From NCBI GenBank assembly GCA_964527215.1, contig CAZGNZ010000002.1, positions 96,289-160,288 on the forward strand: a DNA stretch of 64,000 nt, written 5' to 3'. The notes beneath the pieces are model-generated. The model saw nothing but the letters and a program-made list of their open reading frames with translations, had not been told where the DNA came from and did not search any database. Shown one piece after another: positions 18,198 through 27,623 of this stretch. The position numbers were made by a program, and so were the translations under genes. How positions within the stretch are numbered: position 1 is the first letter of the stretch; each line of letters opens with the position of its first letter. Source of the stretch: CAZGNZ01 sp964527215. GTDB taxonomy: Bacteria; Fidelibacterota; Marinisomatia; SCGC-AAA003-L08; JACNLC01.

Positions 18198-18304
18198 TCT
18201 ATGATTGATTTATTCCAAATCAAGCCTTTAAATTTAGGATGATCAGTGGTTCAGGACCAACCTAGAATAAGCTTTTACAAGATTTCTATCGGAATTGACA
18301 GCTG

Positions 18305-18330
18305 AAAAAAACAACCCGGGAAACCCCGGG
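18305..18330 (-). terminator. Rho-independent terminator of the 1783-residue protein gene
   Basis: On the minus strand, CCCGGG-GTTT-CCCGGG followed by TTGTTTTTTT, 48 bases after the stop codon at 18379. Confidence 0.75.
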
Positions 18331-18378
18331 CTGCTTAGATAAATTATTCTGCTGTCTGGTTACAGCATCAAACGGGTT

Positions 18379-21300
18379 CTATTTCAATAATGTTATTCTG
18401 CTGCTGGCTGAATGGGTGGGAGTTGTGAGCTGCACAAAATATACTCCCGAGGGCAGCGGCATCCCATCATCCGTTGTACCGTTCCATTCCACAGAATACG
18501 AGCCCGTTGAATGATGAGCGTTTACAAGAATAGCGGATTGCTGGCCTTGCAGATTGTAAATGGACAACTGCACGATACCGTCAGAAGGGACTTTATACTG
18601 CAGCCGGGTTACCGGATTGAACGGATTGGGGTAACACGACAGCAATTTATATTCTTTCACGACATCAATGTCAATATAACCGTCCACAGAGGCAGCTGTT
18701 ACTTCCAATACATCAAACGTCTGATCCGCTGTAAGCAGGATGCCGTTCTCGGGAGCTGCAATGATGACAACGGATGAAGCACCTTCAGTGGCATATTCCG
18801 CCAGCAGAGCGTCCCGGGTCATCTCAAGGACTATACCGGGTTCATGAGATATCCGGATTTGTACTGCTCCGACAGATCCGTCTGCCTGAAGGGACAAAGT
18901 CCGACTCTCCAATATGATCTCTGCCGACTTGGCCATATCTGTTCGGTCAAGACCGACAATAATGTCCACAAGTATTACCAGATCCAGAATATCAACAACC
19001 ATATCCTCGTTTAAATCGGAATGACAGATGTTTTCATCTGAAAATTCAGTCGTACCAAGAATATGCCCAACAATAAGCACCGCATCAAGCACGTTTACAC
19101 CGCCGTCAAGGTTGGCATCACCATCGGCAATGCATTCCGCCTCTTCCACTGTAACAGTCTGAAAATTGCTGACTGAATTTTGATACTGACTGTATGTAAC
19201 ATAGATTTCATATTCATGTACCCCGGATTCAGGCGCAATATCCAGAAACTCTGACGCTGTATTTTCCAAAGTCGCGACAGTAATCCCGTCCCGCAGTATT
19301 ATTATATTTTCTGCAGGAGAAAATTCTTCATCAAAATACCATGTCAGCCGGACATCGTTTTCATCTGCTGAGGCCTGGAAATTGCCCACACCATGGGGAC
19401 CGGGCAGCCGGACAATACAGCTCTGATACATGTATGTATTCAGATCTGTGCCGTTGCAGACAAAGGTAAGATGATCATTGCTGATCCTGCGAACACGGAA
19501 AAGTTCATAATCTTCCGGTATAACCACACCCTGGGATTCAAAATAGTCAACCGCATTCATCAGTCCCGATACGGGGTTCCACAGAACCGGCTCACTTACC
19601 ATTGTGTTCCAATTGGCTGTTTCGCCGCCGGCCCAGCCGTCATCCGTAACAGTTCTGAAATGGGTTTGGATGAATTCCATCTCATCACCCACAACATCGG
19701 CAATTTCCTGATCATGCCAGACGATTCCCTTATTGCCGTTGTACCCGCTGTACCACTCGCCATTGGGGCTTATGGCACTGACTACCGACCAGTCCTCGGT
19801 TGCGGTTGGCAGCAGGATCAGTTCATCCTCTGTCCAGACTGCAGGCTGCCAGACGAATGTACCCGGATTGCCGGCATATCCGCCAATCAAACTGCCGTCA
19901 CCTGAAATACAGTCCGCTCTGCTGTCCGCATAATCCAGAACCTCCGGCAGCAGAACTGATCCGGATTCCGGTGTCCATTTGTAAGCCTTCGCTGAACCGA
20001 TTCCTCCACTGTACCACGCCAGGCCCACGATTGAAGTACCTTCATTGCTGATTGCATTAACAGTGGAGCTGGTGCCGCCTTCAACAGTCCCGATGTAGTA
20101 GGGAATCATGTTATTGACATCCCACCAGCAGGCTTCCAGTTCACCCCAGTGGTTTTGGTTTACGCCGGCAATAATACCTGAGTCTGAGATATCAGAGGCG
20201 TCTCCCTGATTGGTTACCTGTACCACGCCGTCTTCCGGATTCCAGTAAAAACCGCCGCCGGAACCTTCAATACCCCCTACCAGATAGTAACTGTCCGAGG
20301 AAGCACTGAGTATCCATGGAATATCAATTCGGGTCAAATCCCCATAGGCCGGGATGATGGTGATCTCCACATTCAATGTTTCCGAAGGCTCGGATTCACC
20401 GGCGTTATACACAGCTGTCACAAAATATTCGTATATCCCTTCGGGAAGGTTCTCATCCAGATAACTGGTTTCCGGTACTGTCACTGCGGCGATTAACACC
20501 TCATCACGGTAAACATTGTATTCGACTGGGGATTCTGCAGGTTCAAATGGGGCTTCCCATGTAAGCAGAATGCTTGTCTGATCTTGGATCTCAGAAGTCA
20601 GGTTTTCCACCGGCAGCAGATCCGTATTGCCGTCACTTAGAACAAAGTCTGCACCGATATCCCAATGGTCCCGTGGTTCATGGCTGAAATCATCACTGAA
20701 CCATTCCGCAGCTTCGCCAGTCATGTAGCAGGCGGATTCATTCGTGGAAATTGTCAGATCGCCGTTTTCGGGATCATTATACTGAGGGTCCCCGAACACT
20801 GAGTTGGCCGCAAACCCGTAGGCGGCATTGAGGCTTTCCAGATCGGTGTAGAATTCCATAAATCCAACCTGGAACAGCTTGGTGCCCGGTTCTGTGAAAT
20901 ACACATTGTGGTCAAAATTGGATGCCTCGAAAAACGTCTCCATGGAACCGCCCATGAAATCAATGTTGATGATGCCTTTTGAGCTGTCCATGGGACCGCC
21001 GTCACCTTCGTCGATAACAGCTTTGTGCAAGGCGTTGTTGTGTACATTTGCGGAGGATTCGGTAATGGCGATGCACTGGGCGGGCTGACCAAAGAAGCCG
21101 CCGAACCAGGGATAGTCATAATGGAACGAGTTATTCCAGATTTCGATATTGGCATCGGCCCCGCACATGGCGATACTCAGGTTTGCCGCAGCTGTGTCAT
21201 AGATGAAGTTGTTCCACATTCGAATGTGCTGGCTCTCCTGGATCAGGGCACCCACAAATCCGGACTGATGGATTCGGCAGTGGGATACATCAATCTGGGT

Positions 21301-23730
21301 GGAACCGCTGATCATCAGAGCACCGCTGGAGAACTCGTTGGCCATATCCATCATGAGGTCCAGTCCTTCCAGATGAATGAACGCAGTGCCGCTGAAGCCC
21401 AGGGCATAGGCACCCCACTCACCGTTGACAGTCACATCACCGTCAGCAGGGTAGATGTGGACCATGTTTTCTGCATCCGCACCCGGAATCATGCCGGAAA
21501 CTGCAGCAGACTCATAATACGTTCCGGCAGCCACTTCAACGTTTAAAGGTCCGTCGATTCCAGTAACGGTCAGATCGGCAAACAGATCAGAAAAGGAGGT
21601 AAAGTCACCTGTACCAGCGGCATCAATGGTCACCGTTCCGCTGAGCGCCGGCATTGTCACATAGTCTGCACCGATGTCCCAATGCTCCCGTGGTTCATGG
21701 CTGAAATCATCACTGAACCATTCGGCTGCTTCGCCGGCCATGTAGCAGGCGGATTCATTTGTGGAAATTGTCAGATCGCCGTTTTCGGGATCATCAAACA
21801 GGGGGTCCCCGAACACCGAGTTGGCCGCAAACCCGTAGGCGGCATTGAGGCTTTCCAGATCGGTGTAGAATTCCATAAATCCAACCTGGAACAGCTTGGT
21901 GCCCGGTTCTGTGAAATACACATTGTGGTCAAAATTGGATGCCTCGAAAAACGTCTCCATGGAACCGCCCATGAAATCAATGTTGATGATGCCTTTTGAG
22001 CTGTCCATGGGACCGCCGTCACCTTCGTCGATAACAGCTTTGTGCAAGGCGTTGTTGTGTACATTTGCGGAGGATTCGGTAATGGCGATGCACTGGGCGG
22101 GCTGACCAAAGAAGCCGCCGAACCAGGGATAGTCATAATGGAACGAGTTATTCCAGATTTCGATATTGGCATCGGCCCCGCACATGGCGATACTCAGGTT
22201 TGCCGCAGCTGTGTCATAGATGAAGTTGTTCCACATTCGAATGTGCTGGCTCTCCTGGATCAGGGCACCCACAAATCCGGACTGATGGATTCGGCAGTGG
22301 GATACATCAATCTGGGTGGAACCGCTGATCATCAGAGCACCGCTGGAGAACTCGTTGGCCATATCCATCATGAGGTCCAGTCCTTCCAGATGAATGAACG
22401 CAGTGCCGCTGAAGCCCAGGGCATAGGCACCCCACTCACCGTTGACAGTCACATCACCGTCAGCAGGGTAGATGTGGACCATGTTTTCTGCATCCGCACC
22501 CGGAATCATGCCGGAAACTGCAGCAGACTCATAATACGTTCCGGCAGCCACTTCAACGTTTAAAGGTCCGTCGATTCCAGTAACGGTCAGATCGGCAAAC
22601 AGATCAGAAAAGGAGGTAAAGTCACCTGTACCAGCGGCATCAATGGTCACCGTTCCGCTGAGCGCCGGCATTGTAACAAAGTCTGCACCGATGTCCCAAT
22701 GGTCCCGTGGTTCATGGCTGAAATCATCACTGAACCATTCGGCTGCTTCGCCGGTCATGTAGCAGGCGGATTCATTCGTGGAAATTGTCAGATCGCCGTT
22801 TTCGGGATCATTATACTGAGGGTCCCCGAACACTGAGTTGGCCGCAAACCCGTAGGCGGCATTGAGGCTTTCCAGATCGGTGTAGAATTCCATAAATCCA
22901 ACCTGGAACAGCTTGGTGCCCGGTTCTGTGAAATACACATTGTGGTCAAAATTGGATGCCTCGAAAAACGTCTCCATGGAACCGCCCATGAAATCAATGT
23001 TGATGATGCCTTTTGAGCTGTCCATGGGACCGCCGTCACCTTCGTCGATAACAGCTTTGTGCAAGGCGTTGTTGTGTACATTTGCGGAGGATTCGGTAAT
23101 GGCGATGCACTGGGCGGGCTGACCAAAGAAGCCGCCGAACCAGGGATAGTCATAATGGAACGAGTTATTCCAGATTTCGATATTGGCATCGGCCCCGCAC
23201 ATGGCGATACTCAGGTTTGCCGCAGCTGTGTCATAGATGAAGTTGTTCCACATTCGAATGTGCTGGCTCTCCTGGATCAGGGCACCCACAAATCCGGACT
23301 GATGGATTCGGCAGTGGGATACATCAATCTGGGTGGAACCGCTGATCATCAGAGCACCGCTGGAGAACTCGTTGGCCATATCCATCATGAGGTCCAGTCC
23401 TTCCAGATGAATGAACGCAGTGCCGCTGAAGCCCAGGGCATAGGCACCCCACTCACCGTTGACAGTCACATCACCGTCAGCAGGGTAGATGTGGACCATG
23501 TTTTCTGCATCCGCACCCGGAATCATGCCGGAAACTGCAGCAGACTCATAATACGTTCCGGAAGACACTTCGACGTTTAGAGCTTCCGTAATGCCCTCAC
23601 TGGTGAGGGCGGTGAAAAATTCGGTAAACGATATGTAGTCACCGCTCCCATCCGGATTAATGGTTTTGGTTGCTGCTGAACCTGCAGCTGTCATCAGCAG
23701 ACAGGCAAACAATAACAATAACTTTTTCAT
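18379..23730 (-). CDS. Large secreted protein: three tandem beta-helix-like repeats, HAF-type repeats, dockerin and type IX sorting domain
   Basis: 1783 residues with a signal peptide (MKKLLLLFACLLMTAAGSAA). Residues 24 to about 1030 are three near-identical 339-residue units (e.g. TIDAAGTGDFTSFSDLF, IYPADGDVTVNGEWG, NNFIYDTAAANLSIAMCG), read as parallel beta-helix of the pectate-lyase-like kind found in surface adhesins and polysaccharide-active proteins. Then come an Fn3-like segment, a region of HAF-like repeats (about 1128-1443), a second Fn3-like stretch, a dockerin-like pair (DGDANLDGGVNVLDAVLIVG and DLNEDMVVDILDLVILVDI, about 1531-1595) and a CTD from CYPNPFNP (about 1693) to the end. 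The ATG at 23730 follows GGAGG and overlaps the TGA of a response regulator gene. It is probably exported by type IX secretion to the cell surface; ligand or substrate unknown. Confidence 0.85.
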   Translation of the reverse strand: MKKLLLLFACLLMTAAGSAATKTINPDGSGDYISFTEFFTALTSEGITEALNVEVSSGTYYESAAVSGMIPGADAENMVHIYPADGDVTVNGEWGAYALGFSGTAFIHLEGLDLMMDMANEFSSGALMISGSTQIDVSHCRIHQSGFVGALIQESQHIRMWNNFIYDTAAANLSIAMCGADANIEIWNNSFHYDYPWFGGFFGQPAQCIAITESSANVHNNALHKAVIDEGDGGPMDSSKGIINIDFMGGSMETFFEASNFDHNVYFTEPGTKLFQVGFMEFYTDLESLNAAYGFAANSVFGDPQYNDPENGDLTISTNESACYMTGEAAEWFSDDFSHEPRDHWDIGADFVTMPALSGTVTIDAAGTGDFTSFSDLFADLTVTGIDGPLNVEVAAGTYYESAAVSGMIPGADAENMVHIYPADGDVTVNGEWGAYALGFSGTAFIHLEGLDLMMDMANEFSSGALMISGSTQIDVSHCRIHQSGFVGALIQESQHIRMWNNFIYDTAAANLSIAMCGADANIEIWNNSFHYDYPWFGGFFGQPAQCIAITESSANVHNNALHKAVIDEGDGGPMDSSKGIINIDFMGGSMETFFEASNFDHNVYFTEPGTKLFQVGFMEFYTDLESLNAAYGFAANSVFGDPLFDDPENGDLTISTNESACYMAGEAAEWFSDDFSHEPREHWDIGADYVTMPALSGTVTIDAAGTGDFTSFSDLFADLTVTGIDGPLNVEVAAGTYYESAAVSGMIPGADAENMVHIYPADGDVTVNGEWGAYALGFSGTAFIHLEGLDLMMDMANEFSSGALMISGSTQIDVSHCRIHQSGFVGALIQESQHIRMWNNFIYDTAAANLSIAMCGADANIEIWNNSFHYDYPWFGGFFGQPAQCIAITESSANVHNNALHKAVIDEGDGGPMDSSKGIINIDFMGGSMETFFEASNFDHNVYFTEPGTKLFQVGFMEFYTDLESLNAAYGFAANSVFGDPQYNDPENGDLTISTNESACYMTGEAAEWFSDDFSHEPRDHWDIGADFVLSDGNTDLLPVENLTSEIQDQTSILLTWEAPFEPAESPVEYNVYRDEVLIAAVTVPETSYLDENLPEGIYEYFVTAVYNAGESEPSETLNVEITIIPAYGDLTRIDIPWILSASSDSYYLVGGIEGSGGGFYWNPEDGVVQVTNQGDASDISDSGIIAGVNQNHWGELEACWWDVNNMIPYYIGTVEGGTSSTVNAISNEGTSIVGLAWYSGGIGSAKAYKWTPESGSVLLPEVLDYADSRADCISGDGSLIGGYAGNPGTFVWQPAVWTEDELILLPTATEDWSVVSAISPNGEWYSGYNGNKGIVWHDQEIADVVGDEMEFIQTHFRTVTDDGWAGGETANWNTMVSEPVLWNPVSGLMNAVDYFESQGVVIPEDYELFRVRRISNDHLTFVCNGTDLNTYMYQSCIVRLPGPHGVGNFQASADENDVRLTWYFDEEFSPAENIIILRDGITVATLENTASEFLDIAPESGVHEYEIYVTYSQYQNSVSNFQTVTVEEAECIADGDANLDGGVNVLDAVLIVGHILGTTEFSDENICHSDLNEDMVVDILDLVILVDIIVGLDRTDMAKSAEIILESRTLSLQADGSVGAVQIRISHEPGIVLEMTRDALLAEYATEGASSVVIIAAPENGILLTADQTFDVLEVTAASVDGYIDIDVVKEYKLLSCYPNPFNPVTRLQYKVPSDGIVQLSIYNLQGQQSAILVNAHHSTGSYSVEWNGTTDDGMPLPSGVYFVQLTTPTHSASSRITLLK
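20640..21635 (-). repeat. Intragenic tandem repeat, copy 3 (about 1 kb)
   Basis: Third 339-codon unit of the large secreted protein. It has TIDAAGTG at its start, like copy 2, but DPQYNDPEN and EPRDHWDIGADFV at its end, like copy 1. Period to copy 2 is exactly 1017 bases. Confidence 0.85.
21636..22652 (-). repeat. Intragenic tandem repeat, copy 2 (1017 bp)
   Basis: Second unit, nearly identical in nucleotide sequence to its neighbours. It differs at its 3' end (DPLFDDPEN, EPREHWDIGADYV). Confidence 0.85.
22653..23664 (-). repeat. Intragenic tandem repeat, copy 1 (about 1 kb)
   Basis: First unit after the signal peptide. Its first 35 codons diverge (TINPDGSGDYISFTEFF) while the remainder is almost base-for-base the same as copies 2 and 3. 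Confidence 0.85.
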
Positions 23731-24116
23731 TTTTCCTCCAAGGTATGTTTTTCAATTTCTGTATCAATTATTTGAATCAATTTCCTGATTCTCAGCGGTT
23801 TCTTGAAAAAGAAGTCAGCCTGTTTCCAGGTTTTTTCCTGCTCAAACAGCTGTGTGGCATAACCCGTATACAGGATTGTGATAATTTGAGAATTGACTGC
23901 TTTGATCTGTTTAATCAGCTGAATCCCGTTAAGGCTGGGCATGGCATAATCAGTAATCAGAATTTGATAATGACGGTGCGCAAAACTCTCCAGAGCTTTT
24001 ATTGGATGAATAAATGAAAACACAGCATATCCCTCTGACAGAAGAAAAGAACTGAGGCTTTTCAGCGACATTTCATCATTGTCAACCAGCAGGATATTGA
24101 ATTCACATTTTTTCAT
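23727..24116 (-). CDS. Stand-alone response-regulator receiver domain protein
   Basis: 129 residues forming one CheY-like receiver: acidic pocket VDNDE near residue 12-15, phosphoacceptor D56 in ITDYAMPSLNG, and the conserved lysine K106 in FFKKP. No output domain, so it must act by protein contact, as CheY or Spo0F do. Its TGA overlaps the ATG of the large secreted protein by four bases (ATGA), so a signalling protein and an exported cargo are translated from one message. The likely kinase is the TPR histidine kinase encoded about 1.7 kb away on the same strand, but nothing proves this. Confidence 0.85.
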   Translation of the reverse strand: MKKCEFNILLVDNDEMSLKSLSSFLLSEGYAVFSFIHPIKALESFAHRHYQILITDYAMPSLNGIQLIKQIKAVNSQIITILYTGYATQLFEQEKTWKQADFFFKKPLRIRKLIQIIDTEIEKHTLEEK

Positions 24117-24370
24117 ATTTTGGATATGACAATATGTATGCCGAATGTAAAGAGCGATCCGTACAATCGCATGATGTATATGAATTACAATAAATTAAAA
24201 AAATAACTATCGTTATGGCGGGCTATAAACTCGGACTCAATTTCTGAGAATACTCAGATTTTTGTATGAAGAAAATGAGATATTAAAAATTGTGATTCAA
24301 AGGCAAAGCCTCAGGAGGAATAATATGCGGAGATTCGGTTTTTGGGAAAGGTGCAAGGTATCCAAAGGGA

Positions 24371-25798
24371 TCACGGGTTCAGTCGTGCCATTTTAACGAA
24401 TGTTGCCCAGGCCACATCCAGATATTTCGCCGCTTTGCTGATGTTTCCATCGTATTTTTTAAGGATTCGTTCTGCAATCCGGAATTTGATTTCTTTCAGG
24501 GGATACTGGTTTCCTGACAGGTCAAGAATCAGATGCTGATCCGTATCCGCCGCAATACTTGTCTCAAGGAAGTTCAGGAATTCCGGTTTCAGAATTTCTG
24601 AATCGTGAAGAAGCGCAATCCGTTCGATGGTATTTTTCAGTTCACGAATATTCCCCGGCCATTTGTACTGTTCCATTTTAAAAACGGCATCCCGGTCCAA
24701 ATACTTCATTTTCCGGTTTTTAGTTTTTCGAATTCCGTTGAGAAACATTCTCGCAAGGGGGGCAATTTCCGCTATCCGTTTTCTCAGAGGCGGAATCTGC
24801 ACATGGCCTGAATGAATGCGATAGTACAAATCCTGTCTGAATTTTTTTTCCCGGACCATTTGGGCAAGGGGCTGATTGGTGGCACAGATAAAACGTATAT
24901 TAAGCCGGACAGGCCGATTTCCGCCGATTCGATATATTTCTTTCTGCTGGATAGCCCTCAGCAGTTTGGGCTGCATTTCCAGCGGCATATCTCCAATCTC
25001 ATCCAGAAAAATACTGCCGTCCTGGGCAAGTTCCAGTTTCCCCGTCATTCCTTCCCCGCGGGCTCCGGTAAACGCCCCTCTCTCATAACCGAACAGTTCG
25101 CTTTCAAACAGGGACGGGGAAATGGCAGAGCAGTTTATTGTTACAAATGGCGACGATACGGTATTCCGGCCCCGGTGAATCAACCGGGCAACAACCTCTT
25201 TCCCGGTACCGGTTTCGCCTTCAATGAGCACCGGCAGATCCCTGTCCTCGTGAAGTTTTAGACTCAGATCCACAAGGTCCCTCATCTGATCGGAAAATAC
25301 CCCCATCTCTTCACCCTCAATAAGATTGGAACAGATACTTTTATATTGTTCAAGACGGGCTGTGATAGAACGGTTCTGTTCAAGTTTTTCATTATATTTA
25401 TTATTAAGGGTATGGAGAGTCTTTTTCAATTCCTGCTTTTCAGTGATTCTTCTGATGATTTTATCCAGATGATGGATGTAAACCGGTTTAAGAATGTAGT
25501 CTGATGCACCGTACCGCAGTGCCTGGATGCATGTCTCCAACTCGCCGAAACCAGTCATAAGTACTACATCGGTTTCCGCACCGGACGGCAACGATTTGAT
25601 TTCTTTGAGGAGCTCGATTCCGTTCATGCCCTGCATTTTTATATCGGAAATGACAATAGGAAAGGGGGCTGCACGATACATTTTTAACGCGGCATCGCAG
25701 TGTGTCGCCTTTTCAACATCATTCTGCAGGGAGTCACTCAGGAACTCGGATACTGCATCCAGACTGTCAATGTCATCATCAACAACCAGAATTCTCAT
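24371..25798 (-). CDS. NtrC-family sigma54-dependent response regulator
   Basis: 475 residues in three parts: receiver with D52 (VISDIKMQGMNG) and K104 (YILKPV); AAA+ domain with Walker A GETGTGKE at 194-201, the sigma54-contacting GAFTGA at 241-246, and the Walker B DGSIFLDEIGDMP; and a C-terminal Fis-type helix-turn-helix (ISKAAKYLDVAWATFVKM). It activates transcription from -24/-12 promoters when phosphorylated. Its ATG overlaps the TAA/TGA end of the histidine kinase gene by four bases, so the pair is a two-component system. I looked for a -24/-12 promoter upstream of the neighbouring response regulator gene and found none convincing. Confidence 0.93.
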   Translation of the reverse strand: MRILVVDDDIDSLDAVSEFLSDSLQNDVEKATHCDAALKMYRAAPFPIVISDIKMQGMNGIELLKEIKSLPSGAETDVVLMTGFGELETCIQALRYGASDYILKPVYIHHLDKIIRRITEKQELKKTLHTLNNKYNEKLEQNRSITARLEQYKSICSNLIEGEEMGVFSDQMRDLVDLSLKLHEDRDLPVLIEGETGTGKEVVARLIHRGRNTVSSPFVTINCSAISPSLFESELFGYERGAFTGARGEGMTGKLELAQDGSIFLDEIGDMPLEMQPKLLRAIQQKEIYRIGGNRPVRLNIRFICATNQPLAQMVREKKFRQDLYYRIHSGHVQIPPLRKRIAEIAPLARMFLNGIRKTKNRKMKYLDRDAVFKMEQYKWPGNIRELKNTIERIALLHDSEILKPEFLNFLETSIAADTDQHLILDLSGNQYPLKEIKFRIAERILKKYDGNISKAAKYLDVAWATFVKMARLNP

Positions 25799-27459
25799 AT
25801 ATTCTCCTTTAATACAGGGAATACTATTTTAAATCGCACCCCGAAATCCGGTTTGTTCACTAGTGTAATTTCACCCTTCATCTGATTCACATAGTTTTTA
25901 ACAATGGACAGACCCAGCCCCATTCCGGTCGTTTTTTTCGTGGAATAAAACGGATCAAATATCTCATCGGTCACATCTTGATCCAGTCCGATGCCGTTAT
26001 CTTCCACGGTTAGGACAATGCAATCTCCTTCCGGTACGGTCTGCACATAAATTCTTTTGTCTTTTCTGTTTGTTTTGTCAAGTGCATGGATCGCGTTGGT
26101 TATCAGGTTAACGACTATTTGTTCAAGGTGAACCTGGTAGCCCAGAATTTCCGGCTGTTCTGCCGCAAAGGATGTGATCAGTTCAATTCCGTGCGACCGG
26201 ATCTGCTGATTTAAAAAACCGAGTGCTTCATCAATGGAGCGGTTAACATCCACTGCTCTGCTTTTTATCAGATCATCCCCGGAATTCCAATATGTTCTGA
26301 TATGCTTGATAATCTGGTCAATTCTCTGTGCTGATTTGAAGATTTTTTCGACTGAGGACCGGTAGACATCGGGCAGCACCCTGTCCCGATCATCCTTGAA
26401 AAGAATCCCTTCCGAGTTGATGACAATGGAGTTCAGCGGCTGGTTAATCTCATGGGTGATACCGGCTGTCATGGTTCCGATGGATGCCAGACGTGCGCTT
26501 TTTTCCAGAAGACGCTGAGTTTCAAGTTCCTTTTTTTCGATTTTATGCACCGCCTCCAGCTCAGCGATCCGGCGGGTGATTTTGGAGGAATGGAGTTTTT
26601 CATGAAGCAGCTGACACTGTTTCTGGTAATAAAATGCCTCTTTGAAATCTTTCATCCGCTCATGGATATCCGCCAGCGTTGAATAACAGAACCAGTAGAT
26701 CTCACTGTTGTCCAGTTTCCGGGCGATCTTCAGGGATTCCTTTGCATATTCCACCGCCTTTTCATATTCCTGCTTCAAGGAATACGACGTACTGATTCCG
26801 ATGAACACCAGGGCCTTTGAATGCTCTTCCTTGATTAATTCCAGAATGTTCAGTGATTTATGAAAGCATTCCAGTGCTTTCTCATATTCTCCCATCGCGT
26901 TCCAGGTTTCACCCAGACTTTTATGGGCAAATGCAAGATCTCCCTGTCTGTCTGCCTCCTGTGACCGGGCAATGGCTTTTTCAAAACACTCGATGGCCTG
27001 CATATGTTCTTCCCGGCGGACATAATATTCACCAAGATTAATGAGAGGAGGGATGATCTCAGGATTATAACGGATACTCTTAAGAAAATATTCTTTTCCC
27101 TTTTCGTCCATATTTAGGGCGTTATAATAGACACCAATATTGCACAGCACATCCGAGATATCGGATTTGCTGCCTACGGAGTGAAAAATATTCAAGGCCT
27201 TGAATCCAAAATCCAGAGCCTGATCAAGTTCAAGCTGAGAATAATGCAGCAGCGATTTTTCTTTTAATACTTTTCCAAGTCCATGCTGAAAATCCGCCGT
27301 TCTTGTTTCTGCAAGTACTTTTTCAATGCAGTCTTTAGCCAGTCTTTCCATGGAGTGGTTTCGGCAGAAGGTACTGATTTCAACGGCCAGGTTAACACGT
27401 TGGCTTAAATCAGTGGCGCGTTGAAACTGTTCAGATAAGTTTTTGAGTTCTGATTCCAT
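25795..27459 (-). CDS. Cytoplasmic histidine kinase with N-terminal TPR sensor region
   Basis: 554 residues without membrane segments. Residues 1 to about 290 are TPR-like helical pairs (e.g. GEYEKALECFHKSLNILELI), then a coiled-coil linker leads to the kinase: H336 in GITHEINQPLNSI is the phosphorylated histidine, followed by N-box LITNAIHAL, G1 VEDNGIGLD, F-box and G2 GMGLGLSIV. TPR input points to sensing through protein partners or peptides. It is the first gene of the two-component operon and is coupled to the NtrC-type regulator by ATGA overlap. Confidence 0.92.
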   Translation of the reverse strand: MESELKNLSEQFQRATDLSQRVNLAVEISTFCRNHSMERLAKDCIEKVLAETRTADFQHGLGKVLKEKSLLHYSQLELDQALDFGFKALNIFHSVGSKSDISDVLCNIGVYYNALNMDEKGKEYFLKSIRYNPEIIPPLINLGEYYVRREEHMQAIECFEKAIARSQEADRQGDLAFAHKSLGETWNAMGEYEKALECFHKSLNILELIKEEHSKALVFIGISTSYSLKQEYEKAVEYAKESLKIARKLDNSEIYWFCYSTLADIHERMKDFKEAFYYQKQCQLLHEKLHSSKITRRIAELEAVHKIEKKELETQRLLEKSARLASIGTMTAGITHEINQPLNSIVINSEGILFKDDRDRVLPDVYRSSVEKIFKSAQRIDQIIKHIRTYWNSGDDLIKSRAVDVNRSIDEALGFLNQQIRSHGIELITSFAAEQPEILGYQVHLEQIVVNLITNAIHALDKTNRKDKRIYVQTVPEGDCIVLTVEDNGIGLDQDVTDEIFDPFYSTKKTTGMGLGLSIVKNYVNQMKGEITLVNKPDFGVRFKIVFPVLKENI

Positions 27460-27623
27460 ACTGTAATCGCAGAATATTCATCAGGAAAGGTGCTCAGAAA
27501 TAATCCAATTTCCGACGATCACCTGTCAAATTTACATCGATCATGATGAACTTGAAAAAGGAATGAAGTTTGGGAACAGTACATAAAAACTTCACAATCC
27601 TGTAATAGACAGCCATTTACCGA
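27460..27623. other. Upstream region of the kinase operon
   Basis: Noncoding; would contain the kinase promoter. No consensus element stands out. Confidence 0.4.

Noticed and set aside
24117..24370. Possible sigma54 promoter before the receiver gene
   Set aside because: No GG-N10-GC pair with acceptable flanks on the minus strand.
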